The notes beneath the pieces are model-generated. The model saw only the letters and a program-made list of their open reading frames with translations, did no database searches and was not told the origin of the DNA. A stretch of DNA of 64,000 bases from CAVZOY01 sp963777095 (GTDB lineage: Bacteria > Actinomycetota > Actinomycetes > Mycobacteriales > Geodermatophilaceae). How positions within the stretch are numbered: the stretch's first letter is position 1; every line of letters starts with the position of its first letter. The translations under genes and the position numbers were made by a program. The stretch is taken from contig CAVZOY010000001.1 in assembly GCA_963777095.1 (NCBI GenBank), forward strand, positions 1-64,000. The letters run 5' to 3'. Shown here piece by piece: positions 19,394 to 29,240 of the stretch.

Positions 19394-20764
19394 CCAGGCC
19401 GGGCTTCCACTTCACCGCCCCGGCGGGGCACGTCAACGATCCGCTCGGCATCACCTGGCACGAGGACTCGGACGGGCCGGGGCGCTACGAGCTCTTCTTC
19501 CAGTACAACCCGGACGCGCCGGAGTGGGCGGTTGCCTGCCGCTGGGGACAGACGTCGTCCCCGGACCTGGTGCGCTGGGGTCCTCCGTCGACCGCCCTGT
19601 CACCTGGGCCGGGGGAGGCCGGGTGCTGGTCGGGCTCGGTCGCGGTCGACGACGACGGGATCCCGGTGATCGCCTACACCCGGGTCGAGCAGGACCGCAT
19701 CGCGGTCGGCTCGATCGTGCTGGCGACCGGCGACCCGAGCTGGCGGCGGTGGACGCGCCGACCGCGACGCCGGTGCTGCCCGGCCCGCCGGAGGACGGCG
19801 TCGTGCAGTTCCGCGACCCCTTCCTGCTGCGCTCCGGGCGCCGACCGGCTGATGGTCGTCGGCGGCGGCCGCGCCGACGGCACCGCCGTGGCCTGGCTGT
19901 ACCGGTCGCCCGACCTGCGGACCTGGCGGTTCGACGGCGTCCTCGCCGAGCGCTCCGGCGCCGCGGCCGACCCCATGTGGACGGGGACGGCGTGGGAGTG
20001 CGTACAGCTGATAGAGGTCGACGGCGCCTGGGTGCTGGTCGTCTCCGTCTGGGACGGCGACCCGCGCTTCGTGGCGTGCGCCGTCGGCGACTTCGACGGC
20101 GCCCGGTTCACCGCGCGCCGCTGGCAGCGGCTCGCCGCCACCGACCTGCCCTACGCGACGACCGTCTTCCGGGACGCCGCCGGCCGGCCCTGCCTGATCT
20201 CGTGGGTCCGGGAACCGGGGCAGCGCGGCACCGGCTGGGCCGGAATGCTCTCGGTGCCGTGGACGGCGCGCGTCACCGACGACCGCCTGCTGCTGGCGCC
20301 GCACCCAGACGTCGCGACGCTGCGCGCCGGTGTCGCCGCGCGGATCGACGGCGCGGGTGCCACGCCGCCGCTGCCGCCGTTCCTCGACGTGGAGGTGGAC
20401 GCCCCGGACTGCGGCCGGCTGGAGCTGCACGGCGCCGGCGGGCTCGTCCTCGCCGTCGACGTGCGGGACGGACGAGGCCGAGTTCCTGGTACCGGGCCGC
20501 GACCCGGTGCGGCTGGGCGTCGCGCCCGACGCGGGCCCGGCCGTGCGCCTGCTCCTGGACGCCGGGCTGGTCGAGGTGGCCACGTCGGCGGGGGAGTACG
20601 CCGCGCTCCGGCTGCCCGGGGCCGGGCCGGTGCGGCTGCTCGTCCCCGCCGACGGCGGCGGCGACGTCCGCGTCACGGCGCACGCCATGCCCGTCGCCGC
20701 CGACCAGGCAGCGGGAGGCGCAGCTATCGTCGGAGGCTCATCCCACGACAGGAGCGAGCTCTGA
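19390..20764 (+). CDS. GH32 beta-fructosidase/sucrose hydrolase-like (three frame breaks)
   Basis: Glycoside hydrolase family 32 enzyme that would release fructose from sucrose or fructans. All three GH32 signatures are readable: GHVNDPLGITW with the nucleophile Asp (residue ~17), VVQFRDPFLL (RDP, stabilising Asp) and TAWECVQL (EC, acid/base Glu). The five-bladed propeller core is followed by a short C-terminal beta module. The frame changes near 19745, returns near 19845, and changes again near 20475, each between conserved blocks. About 455 residues, no signal peptide. The GTG start overlaps the DUF4032 stop (GTGA). Confidence 0.85.
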
Positions 20765-21354
20765 CCGAGCCGACCGAGGAGCGCCCCGCGGGCGACCTCG
20801 ACCCGACCACCCCGGCCGCCCCCCGGCCGCCCGCGCACCCGGCTGCTGCTCGGCCTCGCGGCGGCCGTGCTCGCGCTGGACCTGCTCACCAAGGTCCTGG
20901 TCGTCGCCACGATCGAGCCCGGGGACGACATCCGGCTGCTCGGCGGCCTCGTGTACCTGACGTCGCTGCGCAATCTCGGCGCCGCCTTCTCCTTCGCCCA
21001 GGGCGCGACGATCCTGTTCACCGTCATCGCCGTGGCCGTCGTCGTCGTCATCGTGCGGACGGCGCGGCGGTTGCGCTCCACCGGCTGGGCCACCTCGCTC
21101 GGGCTCGTCCTCGGCGGCGCGACCGGCAACCTGATCGACCGCATCTTCCGCGACCCCGGCTTCATGCGCGGCGGCGTCGTCGACTTCATCTCCGTGTTCG
21201 CGCCCGACGGACGGATCTGGCCGGTCTTCAACGTGGCCGACTCGGCCATCGTCTGCGGCGGGATCCTCGGGGCGGTGCTCGCCGTCCGCGGCATCGAGTT
21301 CGACGGCAGCCGGGCGCCGCCGCGGTCAAGAAGCGTCGCGACGGGGTCGACTGA
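20761..21354 (+). CDS. lspA: Lipoprotein signal peptidase LspA (two frame breaks)
   Basis: Membrane aspartyl peptidase that removes the signal peptide from prolipoproteins. Motifs: LALDLLTKVLVV in TM1, TSLRNLGAAFSFAQ, the catalytic Asp in GGATGNLIDRIF and the second catalytic Asp in FNVADSAIVCGG; four TM helices. The N-terminal Pro/Glu-rich part is in one frame, the core in another (shift near 20835), and the end AVKKRRDGVD returns to the first (shift near 21310). The start is uncertain: AGGAG (20750-20754) is followed six bases later by CTG at 20761, in frame with the N terminus and overlapping the GH32 stop. CTG is a rare start; a misread GTG would fit equally. Confidence 0.88.
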   Translation: MTEPTEERPAGDLDPTTPAAPRPPAHPAAARPRGGRARAGPAHQGPGRRHDRARGRHPAARRPRVPDVAAQSRRRLLLRPGRDDPVHRHRRGRRRRHRADGAAVALHRLGHLARARPRRRDRQPDRPHLPRPRLHARRRRRLHLRVRARRTDLAGLQRGRLGHRLRRDPRGGARRPRHRVRRQPGAAAVKKRRDGVD

Positions 21355-21435
21355 CCGACCCGTCGGCACGGTCGGCGACGTGCCGGGCGAGCGGGTCGCG
21401 GCACCGGCCGCTCCCCGCCCGCCACAATGGAGCCC

Positions 21436-22374
21436 GTGAGCACCCCCGCCGGCCAGCACAGGGCCCTGCCGGTGCCCGACGGGCTGGAGGGCCAGCGGGT
21501 CGACCAGGCGCTGTCGCGACTGTTCGGCCTCTCCCGCACCGCGGCCGCGGACGTCGCCGACGCCGGGCAGGTCGTCGTCGACGGCCGGGTCCGGGGCAAG
21601 GGCGACCGGCTCGCCGCGGGCAGCTGGCTCGAGGTCGAGCTCCCGCCCCCGCCGGGCGAGCCGGCCCCGCCGCGGCCGGTGGAGGGCATGACCGTCCTCC
21701 ACGACGATGACGACGTCGTGGTCGTCGACAAGCCCGTGGGCGTCGCTTCCCACCCGAGCCCGGGCTGGGACGGCCCCACCGTCGTCGGCGGCCTGGCCGC
21801 CGCGGGCTACCGGATCTCGACGTCCGGTGCCGCCGAGCGGCAAGGGGTGGTGCATCGCCTGGACGCCGCTACCACCGGCGTCATGGTCGTCGCCAAGAGC
21901 GAGCGCGCCTACACCGTGCTGAAGGCGGCGTTCAAGGAGCGGACCGTCGACAAGCGCTACCACGCGCTGGTACAGGGCCACCCCGATCCGTCGCGCGGCA
22001 CCATCGACGCGCCGATCGACCGCCATCCGACCGCCGACTGGCGGTTCGCGGTGGTCAGCGGCGGTCGGCCGTCGGTGACCCACTACGAGGTCCTCGAAGC
22101 CTTCCGCGCGGCGAGCCTGGTCGACGTGAAGCTGGAGACGGGGCGGACCCACCAGATCCGCGTGCACTTCTCCGCGCTGCGTCACCCCTGCGTCGGCGAC
22201 CTGGCCTACGGCGCCGACCCCGCCCTGGCCGCGCGACTGGGCGTCTCCCGGCAGTGGCTGCACGCGGTCCGCCTCGGCTTCGCGCACCCGGCCGACGGGC
22301 GGTGGATCGAGATCGCCAGCGAGTACCCGCCCGACCTCGCCGGCGCGCTGGCCGTGCTGCGCGCCGAGGCCTGA
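21436..22374 (+). CDS. RluA/RluD family 23S rRNA or tRNA pseudouridine synthase
   Basis: 312 residues. An N-terminal S4 RNA-binding domain (VDQALSRLFGLSRTAAADVADAGQVVVDGRV) precedes the RluA-family catalytic domain with VVVDKPVGVASHP, the catalytic-Asp motif VVHRLDAATTGVMVVAK and TGRTHQIRVH. It converts specific uridines of large-subunit rRNA to pseudouridine; the RluD assignment over RluC or RluB rests on the S4 plus HRLD arrangement and its usual place after lspA. CACAAT (21423-21428) lies seven bases before the GTG at 21436 and overlaps the alternative ATG at 21427, which favours the GTG and a leaderless mRNA. Confidence 0.88.
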   Translation: MSTPAGQHRALPVPDGLEGQRVDQALSRLFGLSRTAAADVADAGQVVVDGRVRGKGDRLAAGSWLEVELPPPPGEPAPPRPVEGMTVLHDDDDVVVVDKPVGVASHPSPGWDGPTVVGGLAAAGYRISTSGAAERQGVVHRLDAATTGVMVVAKSERAYTVLKAAFKERTVDKRYHALVQGHPDPSRGTIDAPIDRHPTADWRFAVVSGGRPSVTHYEVLEAFRAASLVDVKLETGRTHQIRVHFSALRHPCVGDLAYGADPALAARLGVSRQWLHAVRLGFAHPADGRWIEIASEYPPDLAGALAVLRAEA

Positions 22375-22408
22375 CCGGCGCCGTGGGGGCGAGCTTGCGA
22401 GCGCGGCG

Positions 22409-23221
22409 GTGAGCACGGCCGACCTGCCCACGTCGCTCGAGGACTTCGGCCCGGCGGCCCTCGCCGCGGTGATCGTCGCGGCCTACCTGGTCGTCGGCGA
22501 GCCGGTCGTCGGGCACGTGCTGCACCGCCGGTTCGAGGGGAGGCTGCGCACGCAGCCCGGCGCCCGGAGGTCGTTCTACCGGCGGCTGCTCGTGCTCGAG
22601 TGGGGGCTGACCCTGCTCACCCTGCTCGTGTGGGCGGCCGCGACCGACGTCGGCGCCGCCGCCGTCGGGCTGCGGTGGCCGCGGTCGTGGCCGGATCCGG
22701 TGACGGGCGGCGCCGCCGTCGCGCTGCTGCTGTTCGTCGTCGTCTCGACCCGTGCGCTGCGCGGCGGGGTGCTGATCCAGGCGGCGCGGCAGGAGCGGCG
22801 GCGTCCGGGTCATCTCCCGCCCGCCTCCGGACGGCACGCCGAGGCGCCGGCGCAGGCCACGCTGGCGCTGCTGCCCCGCACACCGGGGGAGCGACGGCTG
22901 TTCGCCCTGGTCGGCCTGACCGCCGGCATCTGCGAGGAGTGGCTGTACCGCGCCTTCTTCCTCGCGGTCGTCGCGGCGCTCGCGGGCGGGCCGCCGGGGT
23001 GGGTGCTCGTGGCGATCGCCGCGGCAGCCTTCGGTCTGGCCCACGCCTATCAGGGGATCGGGGGGATCGTCCTGACCGGAGTGCTCGGCGGCGTCCTGGC
23101 CGCGCTGTACCTGTCCACCGGGTCGCTGCTGCTCCCCGTGCTCCTGCACGCGGTGATCGACCTGCGCTTCCTGCTCGTGCCGGCGCGCGTGCTGCCCGCG
23201 GTGGCCGGGAGCGCCCGGTGA
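22409..23221 (+). CDS. CPBP family intramembrane metalloprotease (CAAX-type)
   Basis: 270-residue membrane protein with about seven hydrophobic segments. The last third carries the three CPBP/Abi motifs: the EExxxR motif in GICEEWLYRAFF (catalytic Glu pair), the FxxxH motif in AFGLAHAYQGIGG, and HAVIDLRF. Family members are intramembrane glutamic/metallo-proteases; bacterial ones process small peptides or act in immunity to bacteriocins, so the substrate here is unknown. GTG at 22409 starts 34 bases after the previous gene. The GNAT gene follows after a short duplicated stretch (GAGCGCCCGGT twice). Confidence 0.85.
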   Translation: MSTADLPTSLEDFGPAALAAVIVAAYLVVGEPVVGHVLHRRFEGRLRTQPGARRSFYRRLLVLEWGLTLLTLLVWAAATDVGAAAVGLRWPRSWPDPVTGGAAVALLLFVVVSTRALRGGVLIQAARQERRRPGHLPPASGRHAEAPAQATLALLPRTPGERRLFALVGLTAGICEEWLYRAFFLAVVAALAGGPPGWVLVAIAAAAFGLAHAYQGIGGIVLTGVLGGVLAALYLSTGSLLLPVLLHAVIDLRFLLVPARVLPAVAGSAR

Positions 23222-23228
23222 GCGCCCG

Positions 23229-23678
23229 GTGAGCGCCGGGTCGGGCCGGTTCCCGACCGCCGACCTGGCCACGGCCGAGGACTGGCCGGCGTTGGTCACG
23301 CTGCGCACCCGCGTCTTCGTCGACGAGCAGGGCGTGCCCCCGGAGATCGAGCGGGACGACCGCGACGCCACCGCCGTGCACGTGCTCAGCCGTGACGCCT
23401 CCGGGCAGGTCGTCGCCACCGGTCGGCTGCTCCTCGACGGCGACCGGGCGTCGATCGGGCGGATGGCGGCCGACGCGTCGGTGCGCGGGCGCGGGCACGG
23501 CGCCGCCGTGCTGGCCGAGCTGCACCGGCAGGCAGTCCTGCGCGGGGTCCGCGAGGTCGAGCTGCACGCCCAGGTGACCGCCCGGCGGTTCTACGAGCGG
23601 GCCGGGTACGTCGCTCAGGGGAGCGAGTACGACGAAGCAGGCATCCGCCACGTGACGATGCGCCGGTCATTGCCCTGA
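23229..23678 (+). CDS. GNAT family N-acetyltransferase
   Basis: 149 residues with a complete GNAT fold. The acetyl-CoA pyrophosphate loop reads RMAADASVRGRGHGAAVL (V-R-G-R-G-H-G), and the C-terminal VTARRFYERAGYVAQGSEYDEAGIRHVTM is the usual last helix and strand. FVDEQGVPPEIERDDRD near the start resembles the ElaA/YjcF type of acetyltransferase. Acceptor unknown. The gene is eight bases after the CPBP protease. Confidence 0.85.
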   Translation: MSAGSGRFPTADLATAEDWPALVTLRTRVFVDEQGVPPEIERDDRDATAVHVLSRDASGQVVATGRLLLDGDRASIGRMAADASVRGRGHGAAVLAELHRQAVLRGVREVELHAQVTARRFYERAGYVAQGSEYDEAGIRHVTMRRSLP

Positions 23679-23697
23679 GCCGCGACGGTCTCGCGGG

Positions 23698-23725
23698 CCG
23701 GGTGTGACCGATCGGTCACGCCCGG
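23698..23725. promoter_or_regulatory. 16-bp perfect palindrome inside a 14-bp-arm hairpin
   Basis: GTGACCGATCGGTCAC (23704-23719) is a perfect palindrome. With flanking CCGGGT and GCCCGG it can form a 14-bp RNA stem if one G-U pair is allowed. It lies 20 bases after the GNAT stop and ~190 bases before dnaE. It may end the GNAT transcript, or as duplex DNA be an operator: the core TGACCGATCGGTCA has the shape of TetR-family sites. No T tract follows. Confidence 0.45.
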
Positions 23726-23905
23726 GCTGAGACACGTTCTGTCGGACCCTCGGAGTACACCCTCGGGAGTGCGAGGATCGACACCGCGCCCGGGTGCAGT
23801 CCTGCTGGACCGTCGATCCCCGCACGCGCACCACCGGTCTTCCCCACCGGTCGCCCGCCGGCATCCCCGCGGCGGGCCGGCACGACCCTGAGGAGCACCG
23901 CCCCC

Positions 23906-26900
23906 GTGAGCAGCAGTGGCACGTCATCCGCCGAGTCCTTCGTGCACCTGCACGTGCACACCGAGTACTCGATGCTCGACGGCGCCGCGAAGCTGGGCGA
24001 GGTCACCGCCGCGGCGGCCGCGCAGGGCATGCCGGCGCTGGCCATGACCGACCACGGCAACGTCTTCGGTGCCTACGACTTCTACAAGCAGGCCACGGCC
24101 GCCGGCGTGAAGCCGATCATCGGCATGGAGGGGTACTACACGCCCGGCTCGCGGTTCGACCGCGCGCCGTTCGACTTCGGCGACAACCTGATCGACGAAG
24201 AGGGCGACGGCGGGTCCAACCGGGGCAAGGCCGCCTACACGCACATGACCCTGCTGGCCCGCACCACCGAGGGCATGCACAACCTGTTCCGCATCTCCTC
24301 ACTGGCCAGCCTCGAGGGCCAGTACCGCAAGCCGCGCTTCGACCGCGACCTGCTGGAGCGCTACGGCGCGGGCCTCATCGCCACGACCGGCTGCCCCTCG
24401 GGCGAGGTCAACATGTGGCTGCGCGCCGGCAAGGAGGACAAGGCGCGCCAGGCGGCGGCCGACTTCCAGGACATCTTCGGCAAGGAGAACTTCTACGCCG
24501 AGCTGATGGACCACGGGCTGTCCATCGAGAAGAAGACCCGGCCGGCACTGATGCGGATCGCCCAGGACCTCGGCATCCCGCTGCTCGCGCACCAACGACC
24601 TGCACTACACGCACAAGGAGGACGCGCAGGCGCACGACGCGCTGCTGTGCATCCAGACCGGGTCGCGGCTCAACGAGACCAACCGCTTCAAGTTCAACGG
24701 CGACGGCTACTACCTCAAGAGCGCCGCCGAGATGCGGGCGCTGTTCCCGGGCGAGCTGCAAGCGGCCTGCGACAACACGCTGCTCGTGGCCGAGCAGTGC
24801 GAGATCGCCTTCACCGAGGGCGCCGACCTGATGCCGCGCTTCCCGCTGCCGCCGGGGGAGGACGAGACCTCCTGGTTCGTCAAGGAGGTCGAGCGCGGCC
24901 TGCACAAGCGCTGGCCGAACGGCATTCCCGACCACGTGCGCAAGCAGGCCGACTACGAGGTCGGGATCATCTGCCAGATGGGCTTCCCGGGGTACTTCCT
25001 CGTGGTCGCCGACTTCATCAACTGGGCCAAGGACAACGGCATCCGGGTGGGTCCGGGTCGCGGCTCGGCCGCCGGCTCGCTGGCCGCCTACGCGATGGGC
25101 ATCACCGACCTCGACCCGCTGGCCCACGGCCTGATCTTCGAGCGGTTCCTCAACCCCGAGCGCGTCTCCATGCCCGACGTCGACATCGACTTCGACGACC
25201 GGCGGCGGGGCGAGGTCATCCGCTACGTGTCGGAGAAGTACGGCGAGGAGCGGGTCAGCCAGATCGTCACGTACGGCACGATCAAGGCGAAGGCCGCGAT
25301 CAAGGACGCCGCCCGCGTGCTCGACCGGCCCTACTCGGTGGGCGACGAGCTGACCAAGCTCATGCCGCCGGGCGTGATGGGCAAGGACATCCCGCTCTCG
25401 GGGATCTTCGATCCGGCCCATCCCCGCTACAAGGAGGCCACGGAGTTCCGGGCCCGCTACGAGTCCGACCCGGGCGCGGCCGAGGTCGTCGACCAGGCCC
25501 GCAAGCTCGAGGGCCTCAAGCGCCAGTGGGGCGTGCACGCCGCCGGCGTCATCATCGGCCGGCACCCGCTGATCGACAGCATCCCGATCATGCGGCGCGA
25601 GGCCGACGGCGCCGTGATCACGCAGTTCGACTACCCGACCTGCGAGACGCTCGGCCTGCTCAAGATGGACTTCCTCGGGCTGCGCAACCTCACCGTCATC
25701 GACGACGCGCTGCGCAACATCGTGATCAACGGCAAGGAGGCCATCGACCTCGACGAGATCAGCAAGGAACTCACCGACAAGAACACCTACGACCTGCTGG
25801 CGCGGGGCGACACCCTCGGCGTCTTCCAGTTCGACGGCGGGCCGATGCGGTCGCTGCTGCGGCTCATGCGGCCGGACAACTTCGAGGACATCTCCGCGGT
25901 CGGCGCGCTCTACCGGCCGGGGCCGATGGGCGCGAACTCGCACACCAACTACGCGCTGCGCAAGAACGGCCAGCAGGAGATCACGCCGATCCACCCGGAG
26001 CTGGCCGAGCCGCTGGCGGAGATCCTCGGCCAGACCTACGGCCTGATCGTCTACCAGGAGCAGGTCATGGCGATCGCGCAGAAGGTCGCCGGGTACTCCC
26101 TCGGCAAGGCCGACCTGCTGCGTCGCGCGATGGGCAAGAAGAAGAAGTCGGTCCTGGACGCCGAGTACGTCGGCTTCGAGGCCGGCATGAAGGCCAACGG
26201 TTTCTCCGCGGCGGCGGTCAAGACGCTCTGGGACATCCTGGTCCCGTTCGCCGACTACGCCTTCAACAAGGCGCACTCGGCGGCGTACGGGCTGATCTCG
26301 TACTGGACGGCCTACCTCAAGGCCAACTACCCGGCCGAGTACATGGCCGCCCTGCTCACCAGCGTCGGCGACGACAAGGACAAGCGGCCGATCTACCTGG
26401 CCGAGTGCCGCCGGATGGGCATCAAGGTGCTCCCGCCCGACGTCAACGAGTCCTCCGCGGACTTCACCGCCGTCGGCACCGACATCCGGTTCGGGCTGGC
26501 CTCGATCCGCAACGTCGGGCACAACGTCGTCGACGCCGTCGTCCGGGCCCGCGAGGCGAAGGGCGCCTTCAAGGACTTCTCCGACTTCCTCCGCAAGATC
26601 GACGCCGTCGCCTGCAACAAGAAGGTCATCGAGTCCCTCTGCAAGGCCGGCGCGTTCGACTCGCTCGGCCACTCCCGGCAGGGGCTCGTGGCCGTGCACG
26701 GCAACGCCGTCGAGATGGCGATGAGCCTCAAGCGGCGGGAGGCCGAGGGCCAGTTCGACCTCTTCGGCGGCTTCGGCGGCGGCGACGAGGCCGACGACCC
26801 GTTCGGCTCCTCGCTCGACGTCACCATCCCCAGCGCCGACTGGTCGAAGTCCGAGCGGCTGATGTTCGAGCGCGACATGCTCGGGCTCTACGTGTCCGAC

Positions 26901-27479
26901 CACCCGCTGCACGGCGTCGAGCACGTGCTCACGTCGCACGCCGACACCCCGATCGCCGAGATCAACGCCGGCGGGGTCGAGGACGGCGCCAACGTGACGA
27001 TCGCCGGCATCCTGACCGCGGTCGGTCCGCGCACCAACAAGCAGGGCGCGCCGTGGGCCATCGCCACCCTCGAGGACCTCGAGTCCGGCATCGAGGTGCT
27101 GCTCTTCCCGAAGACCTGGGCGGACTTCTCCGAGAAGGTGGTCCGCGACCAGATCGTGGTGATCAAGGGGCGGATCAGCCGGCGCGACGACCAGCCGTCG
27201 GTCTTCGCCTCCGAGGTCAGCGTCCCCGAGCTGACCGAGGGCCCGCGCGGGCCGGTCCTCGTCTCGATGCCCGCCGCCCGGTGCACACCCCCGGTCGTCG
27301 AGCGGCTCCGCGAGGTGCTCGGCAGCCACCCCGGCACGACCGAGGTGCAGCTCAAGCTGGTCAACGGCAGCCGCGAGACGGTGCTCCGCCTGGACCAGGG
27401 CCTGCGCGTCCGGCCCAGCACCGCGCTGATGGGCGACATCAAGGCGCTGCTCGGGCCGACCAGCGTGGCCCTGCTGTGA
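23906..27479 (+). CDS. dnaE: DNA polymerase III alpha subunit DnaE1 (one-base frame break)
   Basis: Replicative DNA polymerase. PHP domain at the N terminus (FVHLHVHTEYSMLDG, MTDHGNVFGAYDF) matches the proofreading-type PHP of mycobacterial DnaE1. The palm region contains GPGRGSAAGSL and PDVDIDFDDRRR with the catalytic aspartates near residues 420-430; the finger and beta-binding regions, a HhH region (GAFKDFSDFLRKID) and a C-terminal OB domain (VTIAGILTAVG) follow. One extra base at ~24592 (GCGCACCAAC for GCGACCAAC) shifts the frame in LLATNDLHYTH; the rest to 27479 is open. About 1190 residues. GTG at 23906 has AGGAG ten bases upstream. Confidence 0.95.
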
Positions 27480-27531
27480 GACGCCCGGACGAGGGGATGA
27501 GCCGGGCCCTCCGAGAGGGTTCACTGGAGCG

Positions 27532-28242
27532 GTGAGCAGTCTTCCGCCGGTCCCGGCCGGCCCTCCGCCGCACGGTCCGGAGGGCTCCGGCGGCGTCTTC
27601 AGCCTCCGGTCGCCGGCCGCGATCCCGGCCGCCGCCCGCTGGCGCGGCCGGGCGGAGCTGCGCGCCGACCTGCACACCGCGGGAATCGTCGCCGGGGCGC
27701 TCCTGCTCACCGGCCTGCCGGCCGGGCTGCTCTGGTGGGGGCTCGCACCGCGCGCCGACTTCCGCGTCACCGACGACGGAGCGGTGCCGATCGGCCTGCC
27801 CTCCCAGGAGCTGGCCGTCGCCGACGACTCGGTGCTCGTGCTGATCCTCGCCGGGCTGGGCCTGCTGGCCGGCGCGCTGGCCTGGGCGATGCGCCGCCGC
27901 CGCGGCGTGGCCCTCCTCGCCGCCCTCGCGCTGGGCGCCGCCGGGGCCGCGGTGCTCGCCTGGCAGCTCGGTCAGCTGCTGGGCCCGCCTCCCACGGAGG
28001 CGGAGCTGGCCGAGGTGGGCCGCGTGGTCACGACGCCGCTGCGGCTGTCGGCCGTCCCGGCCCTCGCCGTCGCACCGTTCAGCGCGGTGCTGGCCTACCT
28101 CGTCGGGGCGCTGGTCGCCCGCGGCGACGACCTCGGCCGCACCGGAGCGCTGCCGGGCGTGCTCGGCGTGCAACCCGACGACGGGAACTCCGCCGACGGG
28201 GAGCCGGCGGGCGAGGAACCGGTCGACGCCGGCGCCCGCTGA
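27532..28242 (+). CDS. DUF2567-type membrane protein
   Basis: 236 residues, about four TM helices (around 48-70, 98-120, 125-150, 175-195). RAELRADLHTAGIVAGALLLTG-LPAGLLWWGLAPRADFRV resembles the DUF2567 region seen in streptomycetes and mycobacteria; its function is not known. The GTG is preceded by TTCACT and six bases, so the mRNA may be leaderless. Ends 29 bases before the convergent LON-domain gene. Confidence 0.65.
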   Translation: MSSLPPVPAGPPPHGPEGSGGVFSLRSPAAIPAAARWRGRAELRADLHTAGIVAGALLLTGLPAGLLWWGLAPRADFRVTDDGAVPIGLPSQELAVADDSVLVLILAGLGLLAGALAWAMRRRRGVALLAALALGAAGAAVLAWQLGQLLGPPPTEAELAEVGRVVTTPLRLSAVPALAVAPFSAVLAYLVGALVARGDDLGRTGALPGVLGVQPDDGNSADGEPAGEEPVDAGAR

Positions 28243-28245
28243 GAT

Positions 28246-28271
28246 CCGGTTGCACCGGGGACCGCAGCCGG
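28246..28271. terminator. Bidirectional hairpin between convergent genes
   Basis: CCGGTTGC (28246-28253) pairs with GCAGCCGG (28264-28271), with one G-U pair on the plus strand, around a 10-base loop. The right arm ends on the base before the minus-strand stop codon. Its place between two convergent genes fits a shared terminator. Confidence 0.5.
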
Positions 28272-29124
28272 TCAGTTGACCGTCATGGGCGTGGCGAACT
28301 GCGCGATCGGCACGGGCACGGCGCCCACCGCCCGCAGGATGGTCAGCTCCCGGCGCAGCATCCGTGCCTCGGCGGCCAGCCGCCGTCGGGTCGCGGACTC
28401 CGCCAGCAGCGCCTGCCGGTCCTCGGTCGTGAGCAGCGACACCGAGGCCACCAGGTAGGACAGCGCCGTCGCGTCGTCGCCCACGCCGGTCAGCAGCTCG
28501 GCGATCTCGGCGACCAGCCCGCCACCCCGACCGTCCGGGAGGCCGGGATCGTCCTCGGCCTCGCTCCGGCCCTCCTGGAGCCCCGCGACCTCGAGCACGT
28601 AGCGGGTGAACACGGTGCGGACGGCGTCGACGAGCAGGTCCATGGATCCGCGGGTCACCGCGGCGGCCACCTCGTCCTGCACCGGCGCCGCTCCGGGCAC
28701 CGCCGCGGGCGGCCCGCCCAGCAGCTGCTGGTCCTCCGCGGCCTCCTCGGCCGCCTCCTCGTCGGCCAGCCAGTCGACCTCCGCCTGCAGGTACGGCGGC
28801 TCCTGGCTGACGACGACGTCCAGCAGCCGGAACCGGTCGCCGCCCGACGGTGACGATCTGGAAGCCGCCGTCCGACTCGGGCCGCACGACCTGCAGCCGG
28901 GCGGTGCAGCCGATCTCGTAGAGCGCCTCGGCCGGGGCGATCCGCTCGACCTCCCAGCCCTGGCGGATGCCGACCACGCCGAAGAAGCGCCGGTCGCTGC
29001 CCTCGGGCAGCGCGACCAGGTCGCGCACGAGCCGGCGGTACCGCGGTTCGAAGATCTGCAGCGGGAGGACGACGCCGGGGAACAGGGGCGTGCTGAGCGG
29101 GAACAGCGGGATCAGCTCGCCCAT
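28272..29124 (-). CDS. LON peptidase substrate-binding domain protein (frame break)
   Basis: Stand-alone homologue of the N-terminal substrate-binding domain of Lon protease. From the minus-strand ATG at 29124: MGELIPLFPLSTPLFPGVVLPL then IFEPRYRRLVRDL, FFGVVGIRQGWEVE and IGCTARLQVV, the standard LON-domain strands. The frame is lost near 28848, after which another frame carries a Glu/Asp-rich helical C-terminal half (YLVASVSLLTTEDRQALLAE, RMLRRELTILRAVG) to the stop at 28272. It has no ATPase or protease part, so it does not degrade proteins itself; role unknown. TACGCT (29131-29136, minus strand) is six bases from the ATG, consistent with a leaderless mRNA. Confidence 0.85.
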
Positions 29125-29202
29125 CCCGGCAGCGTACGGCGCGCGGGAGCCCGGGGCGGACGGACGAGCAGGCCGCCGGGCGGACACGCCGCGCGTGCTG
29201 GC

Positions 29203-29208
29203 TACCCT
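29203..29208 (+). promoter_or_regulatory. -10 hexamer TACCCT of the hisDCB operon
   Basis: TACCCT lies 27 bases before a GGAGG (29231-29235) that serves hisD. Unlike the leaderless genes around it, hisD would have a short leader of ~25 bases. No attenuator-like His-rich peptide is seen. Confidence 0.35.
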
Positions 29209-29240
29209 GGAGGTCCGTCCTTGGCCCTTCGGAGGTGGCC

